The notes: generated from the letters alone by a model not told the origin. 64,000 bases of DNA from Anaerolineaceae bacterium oral taxon 439 (GCA_001717545.1 CP017039.1:186001-250000), one strand, 5' to 3'. Positions 34,998 through 43,792 are shown, counted from the first letter of the stretch. Numbers and translations: made by a program.

Positions 34998-35069
34998 CTC
35001 CTCGACCAGGATTCGAACCTGGAACCTAGCGGTTAACAGCCGCCCGCTCTGCCGTTGAGCTATCGAGGA
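34998..35069 (-). tRNA. tRNA-Asn (GTT)
   Basis: A full 72-nt cloverleaf on the minus strand. Acceptor stem TCCTCGA/TCGAGGA, D arm GCTC/GAGC, anticodon stem GGCGG/CCGCT (one G-U) with loop CTGTTAA giving anticodon GTT, and T arm CCAGG-TTCGAAT-CCTGG. The CCA end is not encoded. Confidence 0.97.
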
Positions 35070-35082
35070 TCAACATCAGAAT

Positions 35083-35110
35083 ATTATAGCCGGATTCGCA
35101 AGGCTGTCAA
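35083..35110 (-). promoter_or_regulatory. Consensus promoter of tRNA-Asn
   Basis: Perfect TTGACA (35105-35110) and TATAAT (35083-35088) on the minus strand, 16 bases apart, 14 bases before the tRNA. The -35 box overlaps a 30-bp sequence shared with an insertion-sequence junction near 51.2 kb. Confidence 0.88.
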
Positions 35111-35136
35111 GATCGCGTTATTTTTTTGAGATTCAT
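35107..35136. repeat. 30-bp sequence shared with the IS junction at 51.2 kb
   Basis: Thirty bases here are identical, in reverse complement, to 51217-51246, where they encode the last residues of the decayed transposase and the adjoining end. Identity includes a run of seven T's and stops at single mismatches on both sides. The segment lies between the tRNA-Asn -35 box and the stop codon of the kinase gene. Confidence 0.85.
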
Positions 35137-35143
35137 TCGCGTG

Positions 35144-37588
35144 TCAGTCGTCGTCGCCGAGCCGGATCTGGATCGCCGGACGTACCCCCGCAGGATTGGT
35201 AATGAAAACCCCGATAATTTCGCCGCGCGGATCAATCGTGATGACGCGGCCTTTTTCAGTCCACGAACCATTTGTTTCAATCCGCGAAAAATTGTAATTG
35301 CGAAGCCACCAGTTCCCGCTTTGAGCGTTGTACCCGGGCAGGCCGCGAACGTAATCGGAGACTGGCGCGATCCGGTCCTGTTTTTCCGGAATGTAAGCCT
35401 GAACCTCCTCCATCGTCAAAGCGAAGACTTTGTTTAAAGAAATAACCACTTTTGAAATTCTATCCCATTTAGTCGGACCTCTTTCATAATATTCAAATTC
35501 GATGATCCTCCCCGCCTCAGCAGGCACAAACGCAGCTTCCACAAAATCTTCATTCAGCCATTTTCGCAAGGTGCAGCTCATCCAGGATGTCGCTGAGTCC
35601 CGATAATGATAATTTTTCAGATCGAGGATCGACCGGCTCAACAGCAGCGCGGCCTGATTCTTAATTTCCAGCACCCGCCATTCGATCGGTTCCGGCCCGT
35701 TTTCCAGATCGTTATCCTGTTCATAGCGCCCAAACTGGACGATATCGCCGACTTTGAGCCCCGGGAACGATAAGTCCGGCTCGCTCGTTGGCTCGGGACC
35801 AGATACCGCAGCCTCCGTCCATTGCGCGGTCGCCGTCATCGCTGCCGCAACTGACGCCAATTCTTCCGCCTTTTGCCATAGCGCTTCCGCGGTCGCCTGC
35901 TGCGCGGCGCGATCCGCTTCAACAGCGGCGGCTTCCGCGCCCAACGTTTCGGTCATCGATCTGGATCCCGCCATTTCGGTTTCGCGCCGGAGTACCGCTA
36001 ATTCAGCGGTCGATGTCATTTGAGCTGCGGCTGCGGCTAATGTCGCCCCCTGCTGCCATAGCGCTTCGGCGGTCGCCTGCTGCGCGGCGCGATCCGCTTT
36101 AACAGCGGCGGCTTCCGCGCCCAACGTTTCGGTCATCGATATGGCTCCCGCCATTTCGGTTTCGCGCCGGAGTGCCGCCAATTCAGCGGTCGATGCCACT
36201 TGAGATGCGGCTACGGCTAATGTCGCCCCCTGCTGCCACAGCGCTTCCGCGGTCGCCTGCTGCGCGGCGCGATCCGCTTCAACAGTAGCGGCTTCCGCGC
36301 CCAGCGTTTCGGTCATCGATCTGGATCCCGCTATTTCGGTCTGACGGCTTTGCGCTTCCGCCGTCTCCGCCGGCGCGGCCGTACTCGCCTCAAATACGGA
36401 GGGCTTCGGCCGACCCATCAACAGGCCAAAAAGCACGGACAGGATCCCCAGACCCGCTAACACGGCCATCAGCCTGAGAGCTGCCTGACCGGCGCGCTGC
36501 ATCCCGGAGTTCTCCTGAGACGCCTGATGGGCCCCGCTCGTCCCCACGGCCTGCGCAATCGGCAGGGCTTTCGCTTCCGATCGGATTTCCCGACTGCCAG
36601 TCGCCGGCTCCGCTTTCGCGACGCCGGCGCGAATCTTCCGAATATCCGTTTTGCCAAAGCGGACCGAGCTTTCCGTCCCGGCTTCCGCCTTCGGGACCGT
36701 CTGAATCCCGGTCGTTTCTCCCGATTGGGCTTTTCGCGCGGCGGCGGTCAGCGCCTGCAAGCGCAGCCCGTCCAGATCGCGCAAAAAATCTTTCATCGAG
36801 CCGTAGCGGTCGTCCGGCTTCTTCGCCAGCGCCAGATCGAAGAATTTCCTGACGGACCCGGGAAGATCGGGAACGAACTCGCGCGGGTCCGGGAACGGTT
36901 CCGTCGCCTGCTTCGTCAGGACTTCCAACGGCGTTTCGCCCTGAAACGGTTTCCGGCCGGTAATCAGCTCGTAAAAAACGACCGCCAGCGAATAAATATC
37001 GGCCCGGCCGTCGATCCGCTTGCCTAACCCCTGCTCCGGCGCCATGTACTCCGGCGTCCCGATCCCAACCCCGGTTCCCGTCAGCGTATTCTGATCCTCG
37101 GATTCCTCTAAAAATTTCGCGATCCCAAAATCGGTCAGGACGACTTTTTCGCCTTTGGTAATCATGATATTCGACGGTTTAACGTCGCGGTGCAGCATGC
37201 CCTGATCATGGACATAGCGCAGCGCGTCCGCAATCGGCCGGATCAATCGGACCGCCGTCTCCACTTTCAGCGGCTTGCGGACCTCCTTGAGCGTCGCCCC
37301 CTCTAAAAACTCCATGACCAGATACGGCATATCGCCGTACGTTCCGAAATCGTAGACCTGAACGATATTCGCATGGTTCAGCCGCGCCAACGCCCGGGCC
37401 TCGCGCTTGAATCGTTCGGGAAGCGTTTTGAGCTGATCGATCGTGAACCCGCCGACACGGATCAGCTTGATCGCGACCGGACGGTTCAGGTGCGGGTCGA
37501 AGGCTTTATAGACGATCGCCATTCCGCCGCGACCGATTTCCCGTTTGATTTCGTATCGGCCGATCGTTTTCACGCTGTCTTCTGTCAT
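35144..37588 (-). CDS. Receptor-type Ser/Thr protein kinase with tandem repeats and DUF6273-like domain
   Basis: An 814-residue PknB-like kinase. The N-terminal domain (about 8-275) has the glycine loop IGRGGMAIVYKAF, invariant Lys in VAIKLIRV, catalytic loop MLHRDVKPSNIM and LTDFGIAKF. A linker leads to one membrane segment (RLMAVLAGLGILSVLFGLLM, about 370-390). Outside are nearly three 60-residue Ala/Glu/Thr-rich repeats, then a C-terminal DUF6273-like domain beginning FGRYEQDNDLENGPEPIEW. That domain resembles those attached to many secreted and sensor proteins and probably binds a cell-surface ligand (inference). AAGGAGG precedes the ATG at 37588. Four small membrane-protein genes lie just upstream. 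Confidence 0.92.
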   Translation of the reverse strand: MTEDSVKTIGRYEIKREIGRGGMAIVYKAFDPHLNRPVAIKLIRVGGFTIDQLKTLPERFKREARALARLNHANIVQVYDFGTYGDMPYLVMEFLEGATLKEVRKPLKVETAVRLIRPIADALRYVHDQGMLHRDVKPSNIMITKGEKVVLTDFGIAKFLEESEDQNTLTGTGVGIGTPEYMAPEQGLGKRIDGRADIYSLAVVFYELITGRKPFQGETPLEVLTKQATEPFPDPREFVPDLPGSVRKFFDLALAKKPDDRYGSMKDFLRDLDGLRLQALTAAARKAQSGETTGIQTVPKAEAGTESSVRFGKTDIRKIRAGVAKAEPATGSREIRSEAKALPIAQAVGTSGAHQASQENSGMQRAGQAALRLMAVLAGLGILSVLFGLLMGRPKPSVFEASTAAPAETAEAQSRQTEIAGSRSMTETLGAEAATVEADRAAQQATAEALWQQGATLAVAASQVASTAELAALRRETEMAGAISMTETLGAEAAAVKADRAAQQATAEALWQQGATLAAAAAQMTSTAELAVLRRETEMAGSRSMTETLGAEAAAVEADRAAQQATAEALWQKAEELASVAAAMTATAQWTEAAVSGPEPTSEPDLSFPGLKVGDIVQFGRYEQDNDLENGPEPIEWRVLEIKNQAALLLSRSILDLKNYHYRDSATSWMSCTLRKWLNEDFVEAAFVPAEAGRIIEFEYYERGPTKWDRISKVVISLNKVFALTMEEVQAYIPEKQDRIAPVSDYVRGLPGYNAQSGNWWLRNYNFSRIETNGSWTEKGRVITIDPRGEIIGVFITNPAGVRPAIQIRLGDDD
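35877..36342 (-). repeat. 180-bp tandem repeats inside the kinase gene
   Basis: The segment beginning near GCGCTTCC recurs at 35881, 36061 and 36241, a period of exactly 180 bases (60 codons). The first two copies are complete and the third partial. Copies are nearly identical, so the array is young or under concerted evolution. The repeats encode Ala-rich helical units (ETLGAEAAAVEADRAAQQAT) in the extracytoplasmic stalk. Confidence 0.9.
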
Positions 37589-37701
37589 GGGTCCGATTCC
37601 CTCCTTCAAATATTGAGGTATTGAGGATCGCCGGTCCTCAATCATAATCTTACCGCAATCTGGAATAATTTTTCTGTTAATTCATGGTCAATTCCCTGAT
37701 C

Positions 37702-37899
37702 TCAGAGCGCGGCCTCGGGAAAGAATACGACGCCGAACGCAGCGCGGAGAAGATAAACGATCGCCAGCGCGGCGACCGCGGCGATCAGGATCCGCAGCAA
37801 CACCCCGACCGTCTTCGAAATCACCTTAACGATCAACAGCGTCACCAAAAGCCAGAGCGCCAGCGAGACCAGCCCGCCGATCGATTCAGGAACAGACAT
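37702..37899 (-). CDS. Small two-span membrane protein, unknown
   Basis: A 65-residue protein with two hydrophobic segments (SLALWLLVTLLIVKVI and LLRILIAAVAALAIVYLL) and almost nothing else. AGGAGG lies eleven bases before the ATG. It is the fourth of a run of membrane-protein genes leading to the kinase gene, 113 bases before the kinase start. That gap holds a stem TTGAGGA/TCCTCAA at 37621-37641, which may be a weak terminator or leader. Family not recognised. Confidence 0.65.
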   Translation of the reverse strand: MSVPESIGGLVSLALWLLVTLLIVKVISKTVGVLLRILIAAVAALAIVYLLRAAFGVVFFPEAAL

Positions 37900-37928
37900 C
37901 TTTCAACCACCCTCCTTTCCTCCCGGGC

Positions 37929-38330
37929 TCAATAAAAGAAAACCAGGACCGAAAAAACAAAATGCGTCAGGAAAAACGCGCCGATCATCCCGCACAGGAC
38001 GCGGCGGACCGGGGGCGTTTCTTTCCGTTGAGCCGCGGTCAGCAACGCCCCAACCAGCGCCCAGGCGCATAAAAACTGCACGGCCAGACCATTGCGCAGC
38101 CGCCAGAAAATCGCGGTCCGCGACTGGACCTGGGCAAGAAGGGCGCGATCGAGAATAAAAAAGGCCGTCGCCCCGGTCAACGCCGTCGCAATCAGCAGCG
38201 TCAGCCCGACGCGCAGCGCGCGGCGGCGAACCGTCCCAACGCATTCATAAACGGCGACGCAAAAAACGATCCAGCAGATCGACAGGATCAGATACAGATA
38301 AAGGTCGCCGGGAATCGCAAGCTCATTCAT
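37929..38330 (-). CDS. Four-span membrane protein, unknown
   Basis: A 133-residue integral membrane protein with about four hydrophobic segments and a basic loop (GTVRRRALRVG). No conserved domain recognised. It starts 18 bases after the next upstream gene ends, so it belongs to the same run of membrane genes. Confidence 0.65.
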   Translation of the reverse strand: MNELAIPGDLYLYLILSICWIVFCVAVYECVGTVRRRALRVGLTLLIATALTGATAFFILDRALLAQVQSRTAIFWRLRNGLAVQFLCAWALVGALLTAAQRKETPPVRRVLCGMIGAFFLTHFVFSVLVFFY

Positions 38331-38348
38331 GTTTTATCTCTCCGCCTC

Positions 38349-38918
38349 CTACGCCCCGATCATCCGCGGCAGCGCGTACATCCCGGTCAGCGCCAGCGCA
38401 AAGAAGAGCGCAAGCGCAAGCCGGACGATTTTCCCCCCGTCCCGCTCCCGCTTTTCGTCCCCAAACGCAGCGTAAAACAGCGCGCTCCCAACGATCAGGA
38501 CCAGCGTCAGCGCCGGCGTCGACGCCAGCGGACGGAAAAACGATAAGTACCCCGGCTCGAAAACCGCCGTCAGGTACAGCGTCAATCCCATCGCAACGAT
38601 CAGCCCGAAGAACCAGGCCAGCCATCCGTCCATCTTATCGGCAATCCGCCATTGGATCAGGTCGGCAAACAGGAGACAAAGCCCGACGCCGTAAGCCGCG
38701 CTTCCCCAAAGCGACGACGGAAGAACCATCCAGTCCCGATAAAACAGGACCAATACGCCGGCGATTACCGCGGCCGACCCGATGAACAAGACCGCGCTGT
38801 AGACCGTCCGCCCGGATTTCAGGCGCATCCCATACAGCGACGTGACACAGACGACAGCGGCGACGCACGCCGATAAGAAGTAGAAAAATGGCTCGCTGAA
38901 ACGTAAAATCGGTATCAT
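38349..38918 (-). CDS. Six-span membrane protein, unknown
   Basis: A 189-residue integral membrane protein with about six hydrophobic segments. The loops are mostly basic (GMRLKSGRTVY, GDEKRERDGGKIVR). The ATG at 38918 overlaps the preceding gene's stop by ATGA; a longer open frame upstream is a shadow of that gene. Not recognised. Translational coupling suggests it forms a complex with its neighbours. Confidence 0.7.
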   Translation of the reverse strand: MIPILRFSEPFFYFLSACVAAVVCVTSLYGMRLKSGRTVYSAVLFIGSAAVIAGVLVLFYRDWMVLPSSLWGSAAYGVGLCLLFADLIQWRIADKMDGWLAWFFGLIVAMGLTLYLTAVFEPGYLSFFRPLASTPALTLVLIVGSALFYAAFGDEKRERDGGKIVRLALALFFALALTGMYALPRMIGA

Positions 38919-39310
38919 CCCGCCCCCGTTATCCAGATAAAAATAAAATTCCCGCCCATCAGGACAACGACAAACGCGATCGCCAGCGCCGCCGCAGCGC
39001 GCAGCGCGAACGGGACCGACGGCGAAAACGCGCGCGCCAGCGCCGCCGTCAGGACGAGCCAGCCGACCGCCGTTATCATCCGATAAGCCTCGCCCAACGA
39101 AGCGAGGTCCGGGAAAATCGCCGCGACCCGATCCGACGCGAAGCGGAATAGCAGCGCTGCCGCGATCCAACCCAGGAAGACGAGCAGGTAAACGGCCGCC
39201 GATCCGGCCAGGATCCGTCCGCGCCCGCGCGCGTCGTTCGACCCCAGGTAGAGGATCGTGACGAGGAGAACCGTCAGGAAGAGTATTGCCGAGGGAAAAG
39301 TTAAACCCAT
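38915..39310 (-). CDS. Four-span membrane protein, unknown
   Basis: A 131-residue integral membrane protein with four hydrophobic segments and the loop GSNDARGRGR. It is the first gene of the run of four (39310 to 37702) that precedes the receptor kinase. ATG 39310 is chosen because hydrophobic sequence starts there, with AAGGA about twelve bases upstream. Not recognised. Confidence 0.68.
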   Translation of the reverse strand: MGLTFPSAILFLTVLLVTILYLGSNDARGRGRILAGSAAVYLLVFLGWIAAALLFRFASDRVAAIFPDLASLGEAYRMITAVGWLVLTAALARAFSPSVPFALRAAAALAIAFVVVLMGGNFIFIWITGAG

Positions 39311-39574
39311 AGTGTTTCGAATCCTTTGCCGGCGAAGCTGCCGCCGGGCATGTACAAAAATAAATCCGACCATTCGAATTTTACCAAAGTCTATTCAGGA
39401 TCACCCCCAAAACGCCGGGATTGCGGCGAAATCCGCCGGCGTCATGGATTATCAGGCAAAAGCGGAAACCTCCGACGCGTCCAAAAAAGTCGATCAGGTC
39501 AAAAATTGCGCTATAATCGTTAAGTGAGGAAATAAAACAAACGATGGGGGATTCCCTATACGGAGTTAAAAAAG

Positions 39575-40264
39575 ATGAACGTTCGCATGAAACCCCGGAT
39601 TTTTTTAGCCGTCCTGCTGACCGTGCTTCTGGTTCTGACGTTGGGCAGCTGCGTTTCGAATCTTCCGAACGGCGGCGAGGCGGCGAAACCGACCGAAGCC
39701 GCTTCGGAAATGGGAGACGGAAACGCGGCATCTTCCGACGGCGTTTCCGCCGGTCCGGCAGCGAATTTCGTTCCGGGTGACGATTCCGCCGTGTCCGCCG
39801 CTAATACGACCCCGATCGCGCCCGGGACAACGTTCGATAACCCCTGGCGCTACTGCGAAGCGGTTTCGACGATCGACAGTCCAGGGATCGAATACGTCGG
39901 GGAAAAACCGAACGGCGCGGTCGTCGCGAAAACGCTCCGGCTCCTCGGCGTTCCGGAGAGCGACGGCGCGGGTCATACCGTCGTCTGGCGCTGCATGGAC
40001 GGGCTGGTTTACGGCTGCGACGTAACGCTGACGGGGACCTGCCTGACGAAATTATCGCTCCTGACGCAGCCGACCCAGCGCATGATCGACGAATGCGCCC
40101 GCGGCGAAAACGACGGCGCGGCGCTCCCCGAAGCCGTAACTGGGGCGGACACGCCGTATGAATGGGGCTGCGTCGGCTCGGCGCCGGCGATCCTCCGCCA
40201 GCGGGTCTCCGTCGACGCGCAGGATTTCGACGCGACGATCTGGAAACCGGTGTATGAAAATTAA
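39575..40264 (+). CDS. Putative lipoprotein with six cysteines
   Basis: A 229-residue exported protein. The signal sequence ends in LTLGSC (lipobox), followed by a Gly/Ala/Ser-rich linker to about residue 85 and a compact domain with six Cys (WRYCEAV, WRCMDGLVYGCDV, GTCLTK, DECARGE, WGCVGS), presumably disulfide-bonded. Family not recognised. GGAG lies nine bases before the ATG. A TATAAT at 39512-39517 is the likely -10 box. The downstream nucleoside phosphorylase gene starts 63 bases later and could be co-transcribed. Confidence 0.75.
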   Translation: MNVRMKPRIFLAVLLTVLLVLTLGSCVSNLPNGGEAAKPTEAASEMGDGNAASSDGVSAGPAANFVPGDDSAVSAANTTPIAPGTTFDNPWRYCEAVSTIDSPGIEYVGEKPNGAVVAKTLRLLGVPESDGAGHTVVWRCMDGLVYGCDVTLTGTCLTKLSLLTQPTQRMIDECARGENDGAALPEAVTGADTPYEWGCVGSAPAILRQRVSVDAQDFDATIWKPVYEN

Positions 40265-40327
40265 GGAATCCCAGCGAAAAAAAAACGTTAAAGTCAATTC
40301 AACAACTGAAATAAGGAACCCCGAATC

Positions 40328-41656
40328 ATGAACGCTGTAGAAATTATCGTTAAGAAGCGCGACGGCGAACCGCTCAGCCGCGAGGAGATCAAATTCTTTA
40401 TCGACGGGTACACCGCGGGAAAAATCCCCGATTACCAGGCCTCCGCGCTGGCGATGGCGATTCTCTGCCGCGGGATGAACGACCGGGAAACCGCCGATCT
40501 GACCATGGCGATCGCGGAATCCGGCGAAGTCCTTTCGCTTGACGGCGTCGTCGATATCGCGGTCGACAAGCATTCGACCGGCGGCGTCGGCGATAAAACG
40601 ACGCTGATTGTCCAGCCGATCGTCAGCGCCTGCGGCGTTCCGGTCGCGAAAATGTCCGGACGCGGGCTGGGGTTCAGCGGGGGAACGATCGATAAACTCG
40701 AATCCATTCCGGGGATGCGCCTCGACCTGACGAAAGAGGAATTCCTCGCGCAGCTGAAAAAATATCATACGGTTCTTTCCGGTCAATCCGGCGACTTAGC
40801 CCCGGCGGACGGGAAGCTTTACGCGCTCCGCGACGTAACCGGAACCGTTCCGGCGCTCCCGCTGATCGCGTCGTCGGTCATGAGTAAAAAGATCGCCGCC
40901 GGAACGCCCGTGATCCTTCTCGACGTCAAGGTCGGCGACGGCGCGTTCATGGAAACGATCGAAAAGGCGCGGCGCTTAGCCGGCGTCATGGTCGCGATCG
41001 GCACGCAAATCGGTCGGAAGGTCTACGCGGAACTCACTGACATGAACCAACCGCTCGGCGCGGCCGTCGGCAATATTCTCGAAGTCAAAGAATCGATCGC
41101 TTTCCTGAAAGGGGAGCCCGTTCCATCCGATCTCTACGAACATTGCGTCAAGTCATCGGCGACGCTGCTGGAAATGGCCGGGGCGGCGGCGACGAGCGAA
41201 GACGCGCTGGCGCTGGTTCGCCGCGCGCTCTCGTCCGGCGCAGCCTTCGAGAGCCTGAAAAAGCTGGTCTCGCTCCAGGGCGGCGATATTTCCTACCTCG
41301 ATTCACCGGAAAAATTCCCGGCCGCGCCGATCGTTCGGACCGTTACGGCCGATCGCGCCGGTTATGTTCATGCCATCCGCGCGCGGATCGTCGGCGAAGC
41401 TTCGGTCACGCTGGACGCCGGGCGGATTACCAAGAGCGACGCTATCGACCGCCGCGTCGGTATCCTGGTGCATTCGAAGGTCGGCGATCCCGTCGAAAAA
41501 GGTCAGCCGATCTTCACGATTCACGCCAACAGCGAAGCGAAGGCCGAACGGGCGGCGGCGAACCTGATCCAGGCCATCTCGATTCAGGACGGACCCCGCG
41601 ACCGCTATCCACAGTTCTACGGCCTGATCACCGGATCGGACGACAAAACGGCATGA
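40328..41656 (+). CDS. deoA: Pyrimidine-nucleoside (thymidine) phosphorylase
   Basis: A 442-residue enzyme that cleaves thymidine, uridine or deoxyuridine with phosphate to base and (deoxy)ribose-1-phosphate. The family signature is VDKHSTGGVGDKTTLIVQP, with SGRGLGFSGGTIDKLESIPG and KVGDGAFMETIEKA. Length is standard. AAGGA precedes the ATG. Its stop overlaps the start of the AraC-type regulator gene (ATGA), so the two are coupled. With the purine operon at 5.7-12.5 kb it shows nucleoside salvage on both the purine and pyrimidine sides. Confidence 0.94.
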   Translation: MNAVEIIVKKRDGEPLSREEIKFFIDGYTAGKIPDYQASALAMAILCRGMNDRETADLTMAIAESGEVLSLDGVVDIAVDKHSTGGVGDKTTLIVQPIVSACGVPVAKMSGRGLGFSGGTIDKLESIPGMRLDLTKEEFLAQLKKYHTVLSGQSGDLAPADGKLYALRDVTGTVPALPLIASSVMSKKIAAGTPVILLDVKVGDGAFMETIEKARRLAGVMVAIGTQIGRKVYAELTDMNQPLGAAVGNILEVKESIAFLKGEPVPSDLYEHCVKSSATLLEMAGAAATSEDALALVRRALSSGAAFESLKKLVSLQGGDISYLDSPEKFPAAPIVRTVTADRAGYVHAIRARIVGEASVTLDAGRITKSDAIDRRVGILVHSKVGDPVEKGQPIFTIHANSEAKAERAAANLIQAISIQDGPRDRYPQFYGLITGSDDKTA

Positions 41657-42453
41657 ACCCCGACAGCTCCAGTCCGGACAAAAAAGAAATCGAACGTGAA
41701 AGCGAAGCCGCGTTCGGAGAGCGCCCCTTTGCGCAGCTCCGCAGCGCGGCAAAGACGAAAAAGCTCATTTTCGACGCGGTCGAATCCGGAGACGCAGGAA
41801 CGATTCATCGCTTTCTTCAGCGGAACGAATTCCCCGGCGCGCTTCATAAAAACTTTTATCCTGACGAGAAAGAGCTTTCCGGACTGAAAAATCTCCTTCT
41901 CCGTTTCTTTTACGAAGCCGCTGAAGCCTCAATCCGCGGCGGATTCGATCCCGAGGAAGCGGAAACGCTTTTCGAGGAGCTTTCCGGCCGCCTGAATCAG
42001 GCGACCACCGTCGAAGACCTTGTCAGCCTCGAAAAGCTGGTCATTTCGACGTACGGCGATCCGTTTTTCCGAAAGACCACGCAGAGGCACTGTTCGCTTC
42101 CCGAACGGGTCAACCGCTTCATCAGCGAAAACTACATGCAGAAACTGACGATCACCCAGATTTCGAACGCTCTCTGCCTGCATCCGAATTACCTGATGAA
42201 AAAATATAAGGCGGAATCGGGAAAAAGTATCATGCAGGCGGTCAACGACAAACGCATCAGCGAGGCGATGAAGCTCTTGCTGACGACGGAGATATCGATC
42301 GACCGGATTTCGAAGAAAATTGGCTTCGAAACGCCGCAGTACTTCAACACCGTCTTCAAGAAGCGCATGGGGAAGTCGCCGAATCAGGCCCGCCGCGAAG
42401 CGAAAGCGTCAGGACGGCGGAAGACAGACGCTGAGCCCGAAGCGGAAGACTGA
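41653..42453 (+). CDS. AraC-type regulator coupled to deoA
   Basis: A 266-residue regulator. Residues about 1-150 form an acidic helical N-terminal region with no recognised ligand domain. Residues about 160-255 form the AraC double helix-turn-helix (TITQISNALCLHPNYLMKKY, then ISIDRISKKIGFETPQYFNT and FKKRMGKSPNQAR). It ends in a basic then acidic tail. The start is taken at the ATG that overlaps the deoA stop, because the frame upstream lies inside deoA. It probably regulates deoA or another nucleoside gene, which is inference from coupling. Confidence 0.87.
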   Translation: MNPDSSSPDKKEIERESEAAFGERPFAQLRSAAKTKKLIFDAVESGDAGTIHRFLQRNEFPGALHKNFYPDEKELSGLKNLLLRFFYEAAEASIRGGFDPEEAETLFEELSGRLNQATTVEDLVSLEKLVISTYGDPFFRKTTQRHCSLPERVNRFISENYMQKLTITQISNALCLHPNYLMKKYKAESGKSIMQAVNDKRISEAMKLLLTTEISIDRISKKIGFETPQYFNTVFKKRMGKSPNQARREAKASGRRKTDAEPEAED

Positions 42454-42712
42454 AACGGTCGATCCGCGGAACGTCGCCCGGCTCGCCGAAGACACGCGCC
42501 GGTTGACCGCCCTGCAGGAACGGGAAGCCGTCCACCGATATGGGAAATGGTTCGGCGAACGGGATATTTATTCGAAAGCGTGTCAGTTGCGATAAAATAG
42601 ACCGTAGACAGTTAATTAAGAGCCGTCCTCGTTCCAGAAATAAAACTGCTCCGGGCGGGACGTGCTCAAAAAACAATAAAGCTATTTTGTACACTTGGAA
42701 GGAGTTTCTATT

Positions 42713-43129
42713 ATGTTCCATACAGTTATTGTTGCAGGAAATATCGGTCGGGATCCGGAAATGCGGTACACGCCGTCGGGCGTTCCGGTTACGTCGTTCA
42801 GTGTCGCGACCAGCCGGCAATATTCAAATGCGCAGGGGCAGCCGGTCAAAGAGACGATCTGGTTCCGGATCACCTGCTGGTCAAAGTTGGCTGAATTTGC
42901 GAATACATACTTGAAAAAAGGGACGAAGATCATCGTCGAAGGCCGGCTCGTTCCTGATCCGAATACTGGCGGACCGCGCGTTTTTCAGCGATCCGACGGA
43001 ACTTCTGGTGCATCGTTTGAGATTAACGCTGCGACAATCCGTTCGATCGGCTCACGAAGCGAAAATACCGAATCAGGTTCAACCGATTTCGATACAAGCG
43101 ACGCGAACGAGGACGATATCCCGTTCTAA
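42713..43129 (+). CDS. ssb: Single-stranded DNA-binding protein
   Basis: A 138-residue OB-fold protein beginning MFHTVIVAGNIGRDPEMRYT, with WFRITCWSKLAEFANTYLKKG, and ending in the conserved acidic tip DDIPF that recruits partner proteins. GGAAGGAG lies nine bases upstream of ATG 42713. A conventional ssb usually sits between rpsF and rpsR; here it stands next to a translin-like gene, so it may be an additional paralogue. Confidence 0.95.
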   Translation: MFHTVIVAGNIGRDPEMRYTPSGVPVTSFSVATSRQYSNAQGQPVKETIWFRITCWSKLAEFANTYLKKGTKIIVEGRLVPDPNTGGPRVFQRSDGTSGASFEINAATIRSIGSRSENTESGSTDFDTSDANEDDIPF

Positions 43130-43132
43130 CTC

Positions 43133-43792
43133 ATGAACCATTCTACGACTCAAACGATCAATCAAATCGCTGAATCAGCGCACGTCGTTTTTGAAGCGGA
43201 AACGAAGGCTCGAGACGACGCGCTCAGCAAAGCCCGGGCGCTGACACGGGCCTCTGCTAACGCGATCCGCGCGATTCATCGGGGCGACAGCGTTGAAGCA
43301 CATCGTCATCTTGATGCTGGAAAGAACCTGTTCTCCGAAATAGCCGAGGAGTTGAAAAGCTTTCCCGGTTTGTATTACGCGGGTTATACCCAGGACGCCA
43401 TTAAAGAGTACTGCGAAGCCAGTCTGACAACGGCGTTTATCGAAATGTGCGAGCTCCCGACGCCGGAAAGTTTAGGCGTTCCGGTTTCTACGTTCCTGCG
43501 TGGATTAGCGGAAACGCCGGGCGAACTGCGCCGCCGCTGCATGGATATCCTGCGAATGGGGTATTCGGACGAGGCGGAAACGCTGTTGTCTGAAATGGAC
43601 GATATTTATTCGGTCCTGATTACGATGGATTACCCGGACGCGGTCACGAATGGCCTCCGACGGCAGACGGACCTGCTGCGCGGGATTGTCGAGCGAACGC
43701 GCGCCGACCTGACGCTGAGTTTGCGAGAAGAAAAACTGAAAGAATTGCTGCGGCGAACGATCGAAACGCATGAATCATCCCTCATAAAGTAG
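43133..43792 (+). CDS. Bacterial translin-family protein
   Basis: A 219-residue, all-helical protein. The pattern ARALTRASANAIRAIHRGD, YYAGYTQDAIKEYCEA, FLRGLAETPGELRRRCMDIL and DYPDAVTNGLRRQTDLLRG matches the translin/TRAX family, known in eukaryotes and some archaea and bacteria. Translin binds single-stranded DNA and RNA, and TRAX has RNase activity. Bacterial members are poorly studied. It begins three bases after ssb ends, so the two genes are almost certainly co-transcribed, which fits a nucleic-acid role. Confidence 0.82.
   Translation: MNHSTTQTINQIAESAHVVFEAETKARDDALSKARALTRASANAIRAIHRGDSVEAHRHLDAGKNLFSEIAEELKSFPGLYYAGYTQDAIKEYCEASLTTAFIEMCELPTPESLGVPVSTFLRGLAETPGELRRRCMDILRMGYSDEAETLLSEMDDIYSVLITMDYPDAVTNGLRRQTDLLRGIVERTRADLTLSLREEKLKELLRRTIETHESSLIK

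Noticed and set aside
35877-36342. Regular repeats as a CRISPR array
   Set aside because: The unit is 180 bases, with no unique spacers, and is in frame within the kinase gene.
41143-41652. Long N-terminal extension of the AraC-type regulator
   Set aside because: It lies wholly inside deoA in another frame and is Arg-rich. The ATG overlapping the deoA stop is the natural start.
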